Part shown: positions 33,934 through 44,800 of the stretch, in pieces
Position numbering within the stretch: the stretch's first letter is position 1
Layout of the letters: the number at the start of each line of letters is the position of its first letter
NCBI RefSeq assembly: GCF_030272615.1
Contig: NC_081408.1
Location: 341,833,793 to 341,897,792 of the forward strand
Reading direction: 5' to 3'
Length of the DNA stretch: 64,000 nt
Origin: Cryptomeria japonica
Taxonomy: Eukaryota > Streptophyta > Pinopsida > Cupressales > Cupressaceae
Notes under the pieces: generated by a model
What the model was told of the DNA's origin: nothing
Seen by the model: the letters and a program-made list of their open reading frames with translations, nothing else
The model's database searches: none
Made by a program: the position numbers and the translations under genes

Positions 33934-34736
33934 TGTTAGGGGTCCCACAGATACTAAGAGGGGGGGGTGAATCAGTATCTAACCGGTAATAAGAATTTCT
34001 TAAGTTAAAACATGCAGAACATAATATAACAGTGTACCGGTATGCAAGAAATAATGCAATAAATAGAATCAAGAACATCCACATGAAAAGTACACCATAA
34101 CACAAGATGTTTGATGAGGAAACCCAGTGTGGGAAAAACCTCGGTGGGATTTGTGACCCACAATATTCACTCACTGGCCAATAAGAGAATATTACTTAAA
34201 ATAGGGGACTGCACATGCAGGAAGGCCAACTGCCTAGAGCTCACTGCTCAATGGGAAGTCACACTGACTTACAATAAGGATTATACTAATCCAATGACTT
34301 GTATTGCTTTACAATAGCATCTTCAATGCCAGATTCAGTACCAGTTCCTACTCTGTTCTTTACATATACCCTTGACCTATATTTTGCACATTAGGTTTGC
34401 CTAATATTTTCCTTTATGCTTCTACATCACTCCTACAAATGTCTACAATGATCTCCTTTATATATAAGAGTCATTTTACAATTTGCCAAGTTGGATTACA
34501 ATAATAAACAAAATATTACATAACAAAAATCTTGTCGGCCTCTGTGCTGGTATACATGTTTTCTTCTATGCCGGTGCCGGTGTAGAGTGTGATCTGCTAA
34601 TGCCGGTGCACTATCTTGTCAGTGTAATGCTTTGCCGGTATAATGTCTTGCTGGTGCCATAGGATTGCAAGGTTGCCATCAATGACAAAACCTTCAATCA
34701 CATACAATGTCTCATTGGAGTGTGCATATGTCAACA
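33934..34736 (-). repeat. E3 5' LTR
   Basis: 803 bp, plus strand TGTTAGGGGTCC to ATGTCAACA. It is colinear with the left LTR. The U5-like module is at about 34118-34154 and the TATA run at about 34458-34470. Confidence 0.92.
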
Positions 34737-35340
34737 CACACTTGCACCAACTCCTCAATATTTAGATATTCAAGAGATTAGATTATAAAGCAAGACCATG
34801 ATATAGAGATTTGAGAATGAACTATTTTCAATCAAAAGATAGATGCCACATGCTAACAAAGGTCCCTACCAACCATCAAATTAAAATTATCAACAAGGGT
34901 TTAACTTTTAAGGGAAAAACCAATGGAGTAATGCTAGACCCTTGAATAGTTTAAATTCAAAGACTTCAAGTACCTCAAGAGCATTGGTACCAATGCTGAA
35001 CAATCTTTCTCAAGAGCAAGAATGGTGCAATTTATGCAATCAACCTCATAATCAGACCGCTGGTGAAAATGGTGAGTTTTCCCAGGCTTTAGTGGCACAA
35101 AATGAACCAAAAACATCATGACAAAAATAATTTGGTGATTGCCCAAACCATCCACATGCAAATTGCTCTTTCATGAATTGGCAGGAGGTTGACTTCTATG
35201 GTATAAATTAGATTAATAGTGACCCTGTTGCTAGTAATATAAGATCCAAAAGGGGGGCCAAAGATCCCAATACAACTACCATAGCAGTTAAAGCTCCAAA
35301 AGCTTCTATACAATCTTTAATACCTAATATTCCTGATAAG
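34737..35340 (+). pseudogene. G1 gag C-terminal region, heavily decayed
   Basis: It begins with the duplicated CACAC and continues the G1 linker. Around 34960-35160 a Cys/His-containing segment can be read in pieces (EWCNLCNQPHNQTAG, then DCPNHPHANCSFMNW), probably the former zinc-binding part of this gag class. Multiple stops are present. From about 35220 the frame is open into the protease region. Confidence 0.6.
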
Positions 35341-36122
35341 ATGGCTTCTCTAAACAAAGAGCAAGACTTGACTCAAAAGGGAAAACAAGGGGAGAAACAT
35401 AAGGCTCCTACAATATCAAATATATATATTGCTAATACAAAGGCTTCTACTAAGGTTGTGGTTCCATTCAACATACTGGAGCAAATGAAGAAGGATAACC
35501 TTAATGTCTCTATGTGGGATGCTCTTTCTATCCCATCTCAAAGAGACCTACTTCAAGTGGGCTTAAAGGATATAAATATTGTAGAAGTCACAAACAAAGG
35601 TTGCAGATCTTTAACTCCTACAAGTTTGGTACAACCAATAGAGGCAGGGAATTCCAAGAAAATCAGTAAGCCCCCCCCCTTCTATGTAGGAGATAATCTT
35701 GTTGACAATTGTTTGATAGATAACAGGGCTAGTAGTTTAGTTATGCCTAAGGGAGTGGCCGATTGCCTAGGTATCAAATATGAGCCTATATCAAGAGGAG
35801 CTATGCAAGTAGATGACACATCAGTTAGAATTTGGGGGTCATAAAGGATCTAAATTTAACCTTACATGCCTGCTCAGGTTGTAGTGTATTGCAATATGTT
35901 TCAATTATTGACCTCCTGACCTACTTTGCTATTTTTTTATCAAGGGAATTCACTCCTAAGATAAGGGGTTACCTATCCTTTGATTGGTCTCACATGTTAT
36001 TCAGGACAAGATATGGCACAAAGGTGACCATCAAGGTTAAGCCTATTGCAAAAGATCATATTGAAGCTTATACCCCAAGCCCTATCAACCTGAATTGCTC
36101 TCTACACGAGGAGAAAGAATAG
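35341..36122 (+). pseudogene. G1 aspartic protease region
   Basis: The frame at 35341-35844 ends with DNCLIDNRASSLVMPKGVAD. In gypsy relatives this is the protease flap start with an Asp-Ser/Thr-Gly active site; here the triad reads Asp-Asn-Arg, so the enzyme would be inactive. The region from 35832, shifted by one frame, continues with CSGCSVLQYVSIIDL and FDWSHMLFRTRYGTK, then a stop at 36120-36122. It lies between gag and the extra RNase H. Confidence 0.7.
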
Positions 36123-36149
36123 ATTTCAGTCAGAGAGCCTACAACTCAA

Positions 36150-36700
36150 TTGGAAGAATTTCCTGATTGCCTACTTGATGAGTGGGAAAATGCATTTCAA
36201 TTTGATCCCATTGATGAGGTCAATGATACCGGCCTTGGTACATATTGTATTCATGAAGAAGACACCCCTATCCCCAATATTTCAAAGAAAAGAAATGATA
36301 TGCATGGATTATGGGATATGTTCTTTGATGGCTCAATGAACAAAAATTGTGGAGGAGCTGGTGTATTACTTATTTCTCCTAAAGGGGAGAAATATTACTT
36401 TTCTTTTAGACTTTATTTTAGTTGCACTAACAATGTAGTTGAGTATGAAGCCTTGGTTTTGGGTCTCCAAATGACACAAAGAAGAGGAATCAAATCCTTA
36501 AGAGTGTATAGAGATAGTGAGTTGGTTGTTAATCAGTTTAGAGATCAAAACATCACAAAGAACAACCTCCTCAAGTCTAATAAACATAGAGCATGGGACC
36601 TAATTGAAGGATTTGAGGCCTTCAATATTTTGTGTCCCTTGAAATCAGAATAAACATGTTGACACATTAGAAGTAGTTGGTGCTCAACATGAGATTCCAA
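36150..36700 (+). pseudogene. G1 extra (archaeal/plant-type) RNase H upstream of RT
   Basis: A full RVT_3-like RNase H fold is readable. The four acidic residues are in place: Asp 36327-36329 (MFFDGSMNKNCGGAG), Glu 36441-36443 (NNVVEYEALVLGL), Asp 36513-36515 (VYRDSELVVNQ), and after a frameshift near 36655 Asp 36661-36663 (KHVDTLEVVGAQ). In plant Tat-like gypsy elements the extra RNase H usually follows the native one. Here it lies between protease and RT, about 200-350 bases before RT begins. It was probably active before decay. Confidence 0.82.
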
Positions 36701-38030
36701 CTCATGTTACAATAGATAAAGAGAAACAAATTAGACTTGTGGTGAGACCTCCAGTTCCTAATAACCAAGCCAATTGGCAGGTTTTTGATTTTGATCAACA
36801 AATTGTAAATTTTCTAGAAGATGAGGTAGATTTCTCACACATGAAGCAAACCCTGCTACAAAACCAATACAAAGATTAAATTATGCATCTCATTTCCAAT
36901 AAGTTTCCAAAGGGATTGATCACCTTGGAGGGGATCTTCAATACTAATGATCAAATGAAAGGTAGGTCAATGAACCTAGACACAAGGAAAGGAGACTACA
37001 AATCAAATATTCATGGCACAAGGAAAAGCTCTCAATTTGGGAAGGGTATATTCCCGAATAGATAAAGGTATTTTTGTCAATCTCTATCAAGAATACAGTG
37101 ATGAATTTTTTTTTACATATGAGGACCTAAAAGGGTTTGACCATAGTTTAGCGCAACATACTATAGAGCTAGATCCTAATGCAAAGCCTATTAGGAAAAA
37201 GAAAAGACCTATAAATCCCAAAATTGAGCCTTTGATAAGAAAAGAGCTATCCAAGCTTATAAAATCCAACATAGTTTTTCCAATTAAGTATTGTTCTTGG
37301 GTAGCTAATCTTATTCTAGTTAGGAAGAAAAATGGGGAAATCAGATTATATGTAGACTTTAGGGATCTCAATAGAGCCTCTCTCAAAGATCATTATCTCC
37401 TTCCTTCCATGGAGCAAATTTTAGCCAAAGTTAGTGGCTTTGAAATATTTTCATTCTTGGATGGATACTCAAGGTATAACCAAATCCTAGTCCAAGAATC
37501 ATACCAATATAAGAAGTAGATTCATTCACTACTAAATGGGGCACTTATGCCTATTGTAAGATGCCTTTTGGACTTACCAATGCAGGTGCAACTTTCCAAA
37601 AATCCATGGATATGGCCTTTAAGGGAGTATTAGTAGATTTTGTCCTTGTATATCTTGATGATATCACTGTATACTCCAAACAAGAAACAAACCATTTTTC
37701 TCACCTTGAGAAATTATTCAAACAATGTAGAGAGTATGGTGTGTCCTTGAACCCCAATAAGTGTGTATTTTCTATTGATTAGGGCAAGCTTTTAGGACAT
37801 ATTGTATCTAAAGATGCTCTAGACACTAATCTAGAGAGAGTGGAAGCTATTGTGTCTCTTTCACTCCCAAGCCATAAGAAAGGGTTACAAAGCTTCCTTG
37901 GAAGGATAAATTTTGTAAGAATGTTCATCATCAACCTAGGTACTATGGTAAAACCCCTCAAAACCATGTTAAAGAAAGACATGATATTCAAATGGACCAA
38001 GGAGGTTAAGGAAGGCTTTGATAAGATCAA
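36701..38030 (+). pseudogene. G1 reverse transcriptase (gypsy RVT_1)
   Basis: The linker reads FPKGLITLEGIFN and GRVYSRIDKGIFVNL, and RT starts with KKRPINPKIEPLIRKELSKL. The conserved blocks are WVANLILVRKKNGEIRLYVD, FRDLNRASLKDHYLLPSMEQ and FSFLDGYSRYNQI, then after a frameshift near 37516 MPFGLTNAGATFQKSMDMAF and the catalytic YLDD at 37651-37662. The connection region follows with LLGHIVSK and FLGRINFVR. Stops are at about 37780 and 38032. Confidence 0.92.
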
Positions 38031-38475
38031 GTAGGCTATTGCTAAGGATCCTACCTTGGTCAATCCTAACTATGAGAAAGACTTAATCCTCTACAATTTG
38101 GGAGGAGAAGCAAGTATATCTATTGTCTTGACATAGTTAAATCAAGATGGGTTGGAGCAACCCATTTCTTTTTTCAGTGAGGTCCTGAAAGATTATGAAC
38201 TCAAGTACAATTATGTGGAGAAGCAAGTCATCACAGTTCTGAGAGCATTAAAAAAATTTAGACACATGCTATCAAATAAATGGATTCGACTCTTAGTCCC
38301 ACATGCCAACATTAAGGAATTCCTTCTAAATAGGGATATAGGTGATAAGAGGGATGGATGGATCACCAAGGTCATGTAATATCACCTTAACATCAAGATC
38401 ACTAAGTTAGTAAGGGGCAGAGGACTCTGTGAGCAATTTATTTCAACATTTAGAAAAGATCTAGAGGTCTCCCTC
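38031..38475 (+). pseudogene. G1 native gypsy RNase H
   Basis: It follows RT directly: DPTLVNPNYEKDLILYNLGG, EQPISFFSEVLKDYELKYNY (the family SxxLxxxExxY block with its Glu), then KWIRLLVPHANIKEFLLN. The first catalytic Asp (usual xDAS) is not evident at YNLGGEAS, so this copy is weakened. Stops are at about 38134 and 38377. Confidence 0.75.
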
Positions 38476-39770
38476 TTGCTGCAAGAAGAACAACTTGACA
38501 GTCAAGGAAATGCACAAACCGGTTGGTTTGAGGATATGTCTTCTTTCCTAAGGGATGGTAGTTATCCTTCCCACTTTGATAGAACCAAAGGAAGGCATCT
38601 CAAACTTCATTCCATCTACTATACCTTAGTGGATGGTATTTTGTTCAAAAGAGACCTAAATGGTGTGCTACTAAGGTGCATAAAGGAGGATCCGACTAGT
38701 AGGTTGTTAAAAGGGTTCCATAATGGGCCTCCAGGTGGTCATTTATCAACTAGAACCATAGTTAGGAAGATCATAAGGGAAAAATATTATTGGCTATCTT
38801 TATTTGGTGATGTTCACAAGTGGATTAGACAAAGCAAATAATGTGCACTCTTTGCAGGCAAGCAAAGGCTAGCTACCCTTCCCCTTCATCCCATTTCAAC
38901 TGATCAACCCTTTACACAATGGGGCCTTGAATTCATTGGTCACATCAATCCATTGTCAATTTTGAGCCACAAGTGGATTTTAGCCACCACAACTTACTTT
39001 ACTCGGTGGATAGAGGCAGTTGCTCTAAAGGATGCAACCAAGAATTTGGTGGTTGAGTTCGTTGAGGGGATTGCAACTAAATTTGGAGCTCCTTCCACAA
39101 TCATATAGATAATGCAAAGTCCTTTGTAGGACCTCAGATTATCTTATGGGCAGTCCAACATGAATGTATTCTTGAAGACATCATCAAATTATTACCCTCA
39201 AGGCAATGGCCTAGCAGAGTCTTCCAACAAGAATCTCATCAAGATCATCAAAAGGACTCTTGATGATAATCAAAGTTCTTGGAACCTAAAGTTGGGAAAA
39301 ACCCTATGAGATGATAAAATCACTCCAAAAAGAGCATTAGGTAACTCACCCCTCATGTTGGTATATGGGAGGGAAGCAAGGCTTCCCTTATCTCTTGAGT
39401 TACCTTCTCTTGATTTATCACACTAGCTAGAGCTCCTAGAAAATGATGCCATGTTAATTAGGTATGCATAACTCACAAAATGGAAGAAGTCAGAGAAAAG
39501 GGTATGCAAACCCTAAGTGTCCATTAGGGACAAGTGAAGAGACATTTTGACAATAAGGCTACTTTTAGGACCTTCAAGGTTGGAGACCTTGTCTTGAAGT
39601 GGGATGTTGATAGAGCAAAGCCAAGAAGGCACTCAAAGTTTGATTCCATATGGAGTGGTCCTTATGTGAATATAGGCTGCAAGGAGGCAAATAATTTTGA
39701 TTTTTCAAGAATGAATGGTGAATCCCTCCCTATTGCAGTTAATGGTATTCACCTCAAAGAATGTGCTTAG
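38476..39770 (+). pseudogene. G1 integrase
   Basis: It starts with a tRNA-ligase-like linker and an H2C2 zinc domain (FHNGPPGGHLSTRTIVRKII with its His, then SKQCALFAG, where one Cys is missing). The core begins QPFTQWGLEFIGHI; the first catalytic Asp has become Glu. NYYPQGNGLAESSN gives the last Glu. The C-terminal part, KRHFDNKATFRTFKVGDLVL to NGIHLKECA, ends at 39768-39770. Several stops and frameshifts are present. No chromodomain is visible. Confidence 0.82.
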
Positions 39771-41896
39771 GGTGATTTTTTAGGTTTCTTGTAAATATTT
39801 GTATCTATTTTTTAGTTTTCTCATGAAGTTCACATGCACAAGATGTTCTTTCCAGAATGGTAGAGTTTTGATGTCTCACAGGTTGTAGGGGCATAAATTT
39901 TGTTGTCTCTTTCAGACCTTGACTCTATACCCAATGGACTATTTAAGGCCTTTGGTATTTTTCCCAAGAAGGCTTGTTCCCCCTCTAATTTGCCAAAAAT
40001 GTTGACTAAATTCATGTCAACTATTAGCTCTGAAGATTATTGATCTGAGACATTTCAGATTGGCTACTAAACCCTAAGGGTAAACCTCCTTCTAGATCCT
40101 TATAACTCTAAACCCTAAATGTTAAGACTTTTAAGCCTTATAAATCTATTGGGCTCTAAAATTCTAATCAGACATTGATTGGCTCAGGAGGTCAAATCAC
40201 TAAGGATCCACTAGTTGGAGGGTTAAAGTCCATGGTGGGGTCAGTTTCTTTGCTTCCTCCTACCAGCTAGTCGGGTCCTCAGCATTTTAGGAAAAGCTTC
40301 CAAGGCTGACAGAGCGAGCTTTTGTTCTTGACAATAGGCCTTGCCTTGGAAAACTATGGGTCTCTTCGGTAGGACGATGACCTTCTCTTGGCTAACTCCA
40401 AGATTTTTTGGCATAGCTTACCAAGGGCGACAAAGGTGAAAAAGCGTCTGGGTAAAAATGCATGTCTTATCGAAAGGTCCAAAGGGTGTAGAGGGTCCTG
40501 CGTGATACACCATCCCAGGTGGACAAGTTAGCGATTTTGAGGTGGTCTCAGTGGACACTTGGATTGGTGGGCCCCGAGTGGCGAGGGCCTTTTCGGCCAT
40601 ACCTCCTTTGGGTGATAAAATAAAAAATGCATCTTGGCGAAATGGAACATCTTTCTGAAAGGGCCATAGTCCATGGTGGGGCCCCTTTCGCGAGTAGCAT
40701 TTGTTCTAGTGGGTTCGACTCAATATGTGGCACTTTCTTGGCCATGGATTTTCACTTAGGGGAAGATCTAACAATGATGTTTTAAACTATTTTTGGGCCT
40801 TTTGGTGTGCTATGTGGCTCCATCTCATGCGTCCATCTTCGCGTGACATGAATCAATCAATGACTGATATTCAAACACCCATAGACCGTTGGAACTCAAA
40901 TATTTGCTAGGTTTGGTTTCCTATTGAATGGTCAAGATCGATTTTCATACATCTTTAATAACCAAATCTAATCTAATTTTGATCCACCCACTCTCAAACA
41001 TCCACCATTACTCTAGAAGGGACTCTGTAAACCATATCCAAATGTTACTTAAGGCCCTTTAATTTAGATTGAAGACTTTTTTGCCTCTTCATTACCACCA
41101 TGATGCATATTGGATCGGAGCTTTCTTCATCTGTAGGGATTTGTTATTTCTTCCCAGATTGAAGAATATATTTTAGAAAGTTGCACATAAAAGATCAGAT
41201 CAATTTCTCAAAGTGATCCCCCCTTCTAATATTTTGTAACTTAACCCTAATAGGGTTAGTGTTTCTAACTACAGTCCAATTTGAGTTATGCCTAAACTAC
41301 AAAGGCAATTTTGTAACCTTGTTGCAGGGATCTTTTCTTTCTTCTGTAGAAAAACTTATGCTCTATGCATATGTAAATTTTCCTTGCCTTGCATTAACAA
41401 AATTTACTCATTTTCCCTTCATTTAGTTTGGACAATTTGTGTAATGTGTTACCTTCTTGTTTGAATGCATTCTCATTTGTTTCTTTAGGCCTTAGTGATT
41501 GTGTTAATCCCTCTTTGGATGTCATCTATATACTGAATTAGTCCCTCTTTCCATCCTACAAGAATTCTAACCTTCACTCACCCTTATGAAACTAAATAGG
41601 ATAGGATTTTGTGCATCCTTGGGTAGTTTTATTTGTGCTATGAGAAGTCATCGATAGAGAAGATCAAATCCAATCTAGGTGCAAACCTCTTTTCCACTTT
41701 TCTCCCTCAAAATAATAGATTAGGTTTTATTTTTGTGTTGGGTTAGACGAACACCTACATCTAATTGGAAAGGAAGTCAACCTTCTCCAAAGACTCAGCC
41801 TCAACTATGAAAGGTCCCACACTTAGAGGTCATTTCTATATGTCACAAGGTTTATGATCAAGGTTGTTCATTAAGTGGGTACACTTTTGTGATAGC
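39771..41896 (+). repeat. G1 3' untranslated region and right LTR (start approximate)
   Basis: The region is colinear with 21300-23363. The LTR probably starts near 40015 (TGTCAACTATTAG) and ends near GATAGCA 41891-41897. A 54-base insertion-like difference lies near 41555-41600 relative to the left copy. The polypurine tract was not identified. Confidence 0.6.
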
Positions 41897-44800
41897 AAGA
41901 ACCCTAGAGGATTATAAGGAATGCAAGGAAATATTTTTTTCTTAAGTAATTAAGTGTCATAATGCATAACACGTACCATTGTAATTCATAATCTCATGAT
42001 AAGGTCAACTAATTGTTAACCACTAAGCACATGTGGAAGCCTAAACTCTTAAAATCTAACTAATTAACTCAATTCACCTTTAAGGGTTTCCCAACATCGC
42101 TACCTAAGAAATGCATTCAAAACTATCTAAGAACCTAAGACCAAACTAGAAGATGACTAAATAAACCTCCAAAACTAGAAGAGACGCATCTATGTTCATT
42201 TTAGGCTGCAATAGAAATATTCCTATGATAACCACATCATATAACATGAATGATAAAGATACAAGATCATGCATGCGACTGATTCCAATACCGATCCACA
42301 TAAAGATACAACAAATCATTACATTAAGAGACAAATTACATTCAAATCCTTTTGGAGTGTTCATAATATATAATCCATTAATAAATATAGTGCTTGTCAC
42401 AAATTATATAGATTACACATTTGCAAGAAATGAAAGAAGAGGAAGGACAAGTGTTGAGGAATGAGAAAGAAATCTTCAAGCCACTTACGATCCAAGTCCT
42501 TCAGTCCCCAATGGTGGTTGAAAATTCCACCCGAGCATCTAGAACCTATAGGTCCACCCCACCATTCTCATGGAGATAGTCATATGGCTGAGACAGTCAT
42601 ACAAATCATGCTACTGGAGTAAAAGGCTACCACAATATCAGACATGAAGTATGTACACAACAAGAACATCTCATACAATGAGAACCATAATGCAACATCG
42701 ACATAAAGGTAGAAATAATCAAAATACAAAGTGCTATCTCGATCAACACAACAAGATATGATAATTAAGAAGGTACAATATCATGTCATTGTGTAGATGC
42801 AACTCACATCCAGTATCTCAAGGATACCATAGCACAATGATCCACACATAGGGATTCCACATAAACACAAATAAAACAACAAAAAATAAGTATGGCACAA
42901 CATCAACTGAGTGATACTCATATCTATATGGCTAGGTACATAAGGAACAAGAGTGGGAAGTGTCATCATGTAGCTTAAAGCGATGGCTCATGTAGAATTG
43001 AGTAGTCCTTTGATATAGATGAAGAGACCCAATCATGCCAAGTCAATACCCCACGGACGAAAAAGTCCTTCCCAACTCATCCTTAGTTTGTATGAGCACT
43101 CAAGGCCATGAGATGGGCATCCACTTTATCTCGGATCATTTGATTAATATTTTATTAGTTTTCACTTTATTGCTTAAATGCCCAATGGGTTACTTGGGAA
43201 ACCCCTTTTTGCCCCAACCCCCATTGTACACCACTCCCATCATTGATCCTACTACCTACCCCAAGTTAAATGAAACCAAATCAATAAAATAATAGCAAAA
43301 TAATACAATTCATAAATTGTGCCCAAAAAATTCAATACACATCAAATAGCACTCACATTTATAATGTCATATGTACATATAACCATAACATGCTTAATTA
43401 GCCTAAGTACCGCAAGAGTGGATTTGAATTGATCACAAATCAAGTTTACAAACATAATTCTTCATGTCACACAATGAAATCAAATCAAAATCATCAAAAT
43501 ACACTTCCATCAAGGTCAATAAGGCCCAAGAATCAAAGTAAAATGGAGAAACAACTCGAATAGGGGAATGAAGTAGGCTAAGACCCAAAAACCAGCTCCT
43601 AGCAGTCAATTGTGTGATTTTAGTTGGTAATTGCGTGAATCTAGGAGAAGTTGCATGAATTTAATAGAAATTTCATGAATCAATTATAAATTGCATAATT
43701 CAATAAAAAATCGCATGAATCTGGAAGCAATTGCACAATTCTTCTTCAGAGAGCCATTTAGGGCATCGAGTTTGACAAAATTGGGGACCAAACCATTTGG
43801 AACTACCCCTTGACATTCCAAAATCACTATTATGTACCCATACAAATATCCAATAAGAATTTGGTAGCATTATCCCTTGAAAACTCCATTTTCACATTAT
43901 TTCCCCAAATCCACACTCAAAACAACCAGAAAAACCAACAAGCACATAAATTATTAGATTTCATTACTCAAAAATGTTTCAAATCCATATTAAAATGAAT
44001 TTCAAGAAGTCAAAGAGATCAAATTTTAAAGATAAGGAGTTTGAAGTCTCCTACCTCAACTTGGAGAGAAGATTCATTCACAAGCTACAATCCACACTCT
44101 CCACCAATGGCCTCAAGATTCAAATAACAACATGACCTTCTCAATCCAAAACTATCAACACCATAACCATTAAATTCCACCTCCAAAATCTCTCAAGATC
44201 AACAAACTCCTTTGGGCACTGAGGGGTTTTTAAGGAAAAAACATGAAAATAAAACAAAGTGTCTAAAAATGGGCTCCAATTACCAATTATATCTCACTTT
44301 TTGGGGTGAGCATATAGAAACAATAAAATTCAAATAAAAAAAATCAAACCATAAAAACCCCCAAATGACTCCCAAGGTAAAATCACTCAAATCTCAATAT
44401 ATCAAATACATAAAAGACATATCTCACATTAACATATTAATTCCACACAGTAGTATTACAATATTATTAATATAAGCACATTAACCAACAAAAATACACA
44501 TATGACTAACTATGCACATACAGTCTTGACGGGCCTTACACAATTATGCAGTAGGGTAACCAAACATTGCCTAAATGGTAACTAGAGGTATAGGTCTGTG
44601 CAATAAGGAATATCATCCAAATTAGGAATGATGGCTAGGGCTAGGTCAGACGAATGGACAATGTGCTATCTCCTATAGCCATCATCGAGGATATGGGCAT
44701 ACTTTGACCTACAGATCTAGGTGGAGTCAATACCCAATACCTACATCAACCAAAACATACAAGAAAACATGCATACACATATAATGTAACATAACTAAAC

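Larger units (their letters stand above)
28116..34736 (-). mobile_element. E3, non-autonomous LTR element with ORF1 and ORF2 (same family as E2)
   Basis: 6,621 bp with two full LTRs (798 and 803 bp) and the duplication CACAC at 28111-28115 and 34737-34741. On the minus strand it has LTR, primer site, ORF1, ORF2, polypurine tract and LTR, colinear with E2. There is no pol domain. It is structurally the most complete member in the window, though both ORFs carry stops or frameshifts. It lies in the gag of G1. Confidence 0.92.
20440..41896 (+). mobile_element. G1, Ty3/gypsy (Tat-like) element, tandem structure, with two insertions
   Basis: The layout is an integrase remnant plus LTR (20440-23363), primer-like site, gag, protease, an extra RNase H, RT, RNase H, integrase, and a second LTR ending at about 41896. 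The block 20440-23363 (integrase end through LTR) repeats as about 38890-41896. Gag is interrupted by E5 and E3. Removing these leaves about 11 kb. Every coding part has stops or frameshifts. The domain content suggests the Tat group, by inference. Confidence 0.8.

Noticed and set aside
43610-43750. CRISPR-like array
   Set aside because: Units are contiguous and degenerate without unique spacers, and this is plant nuclear DNA.
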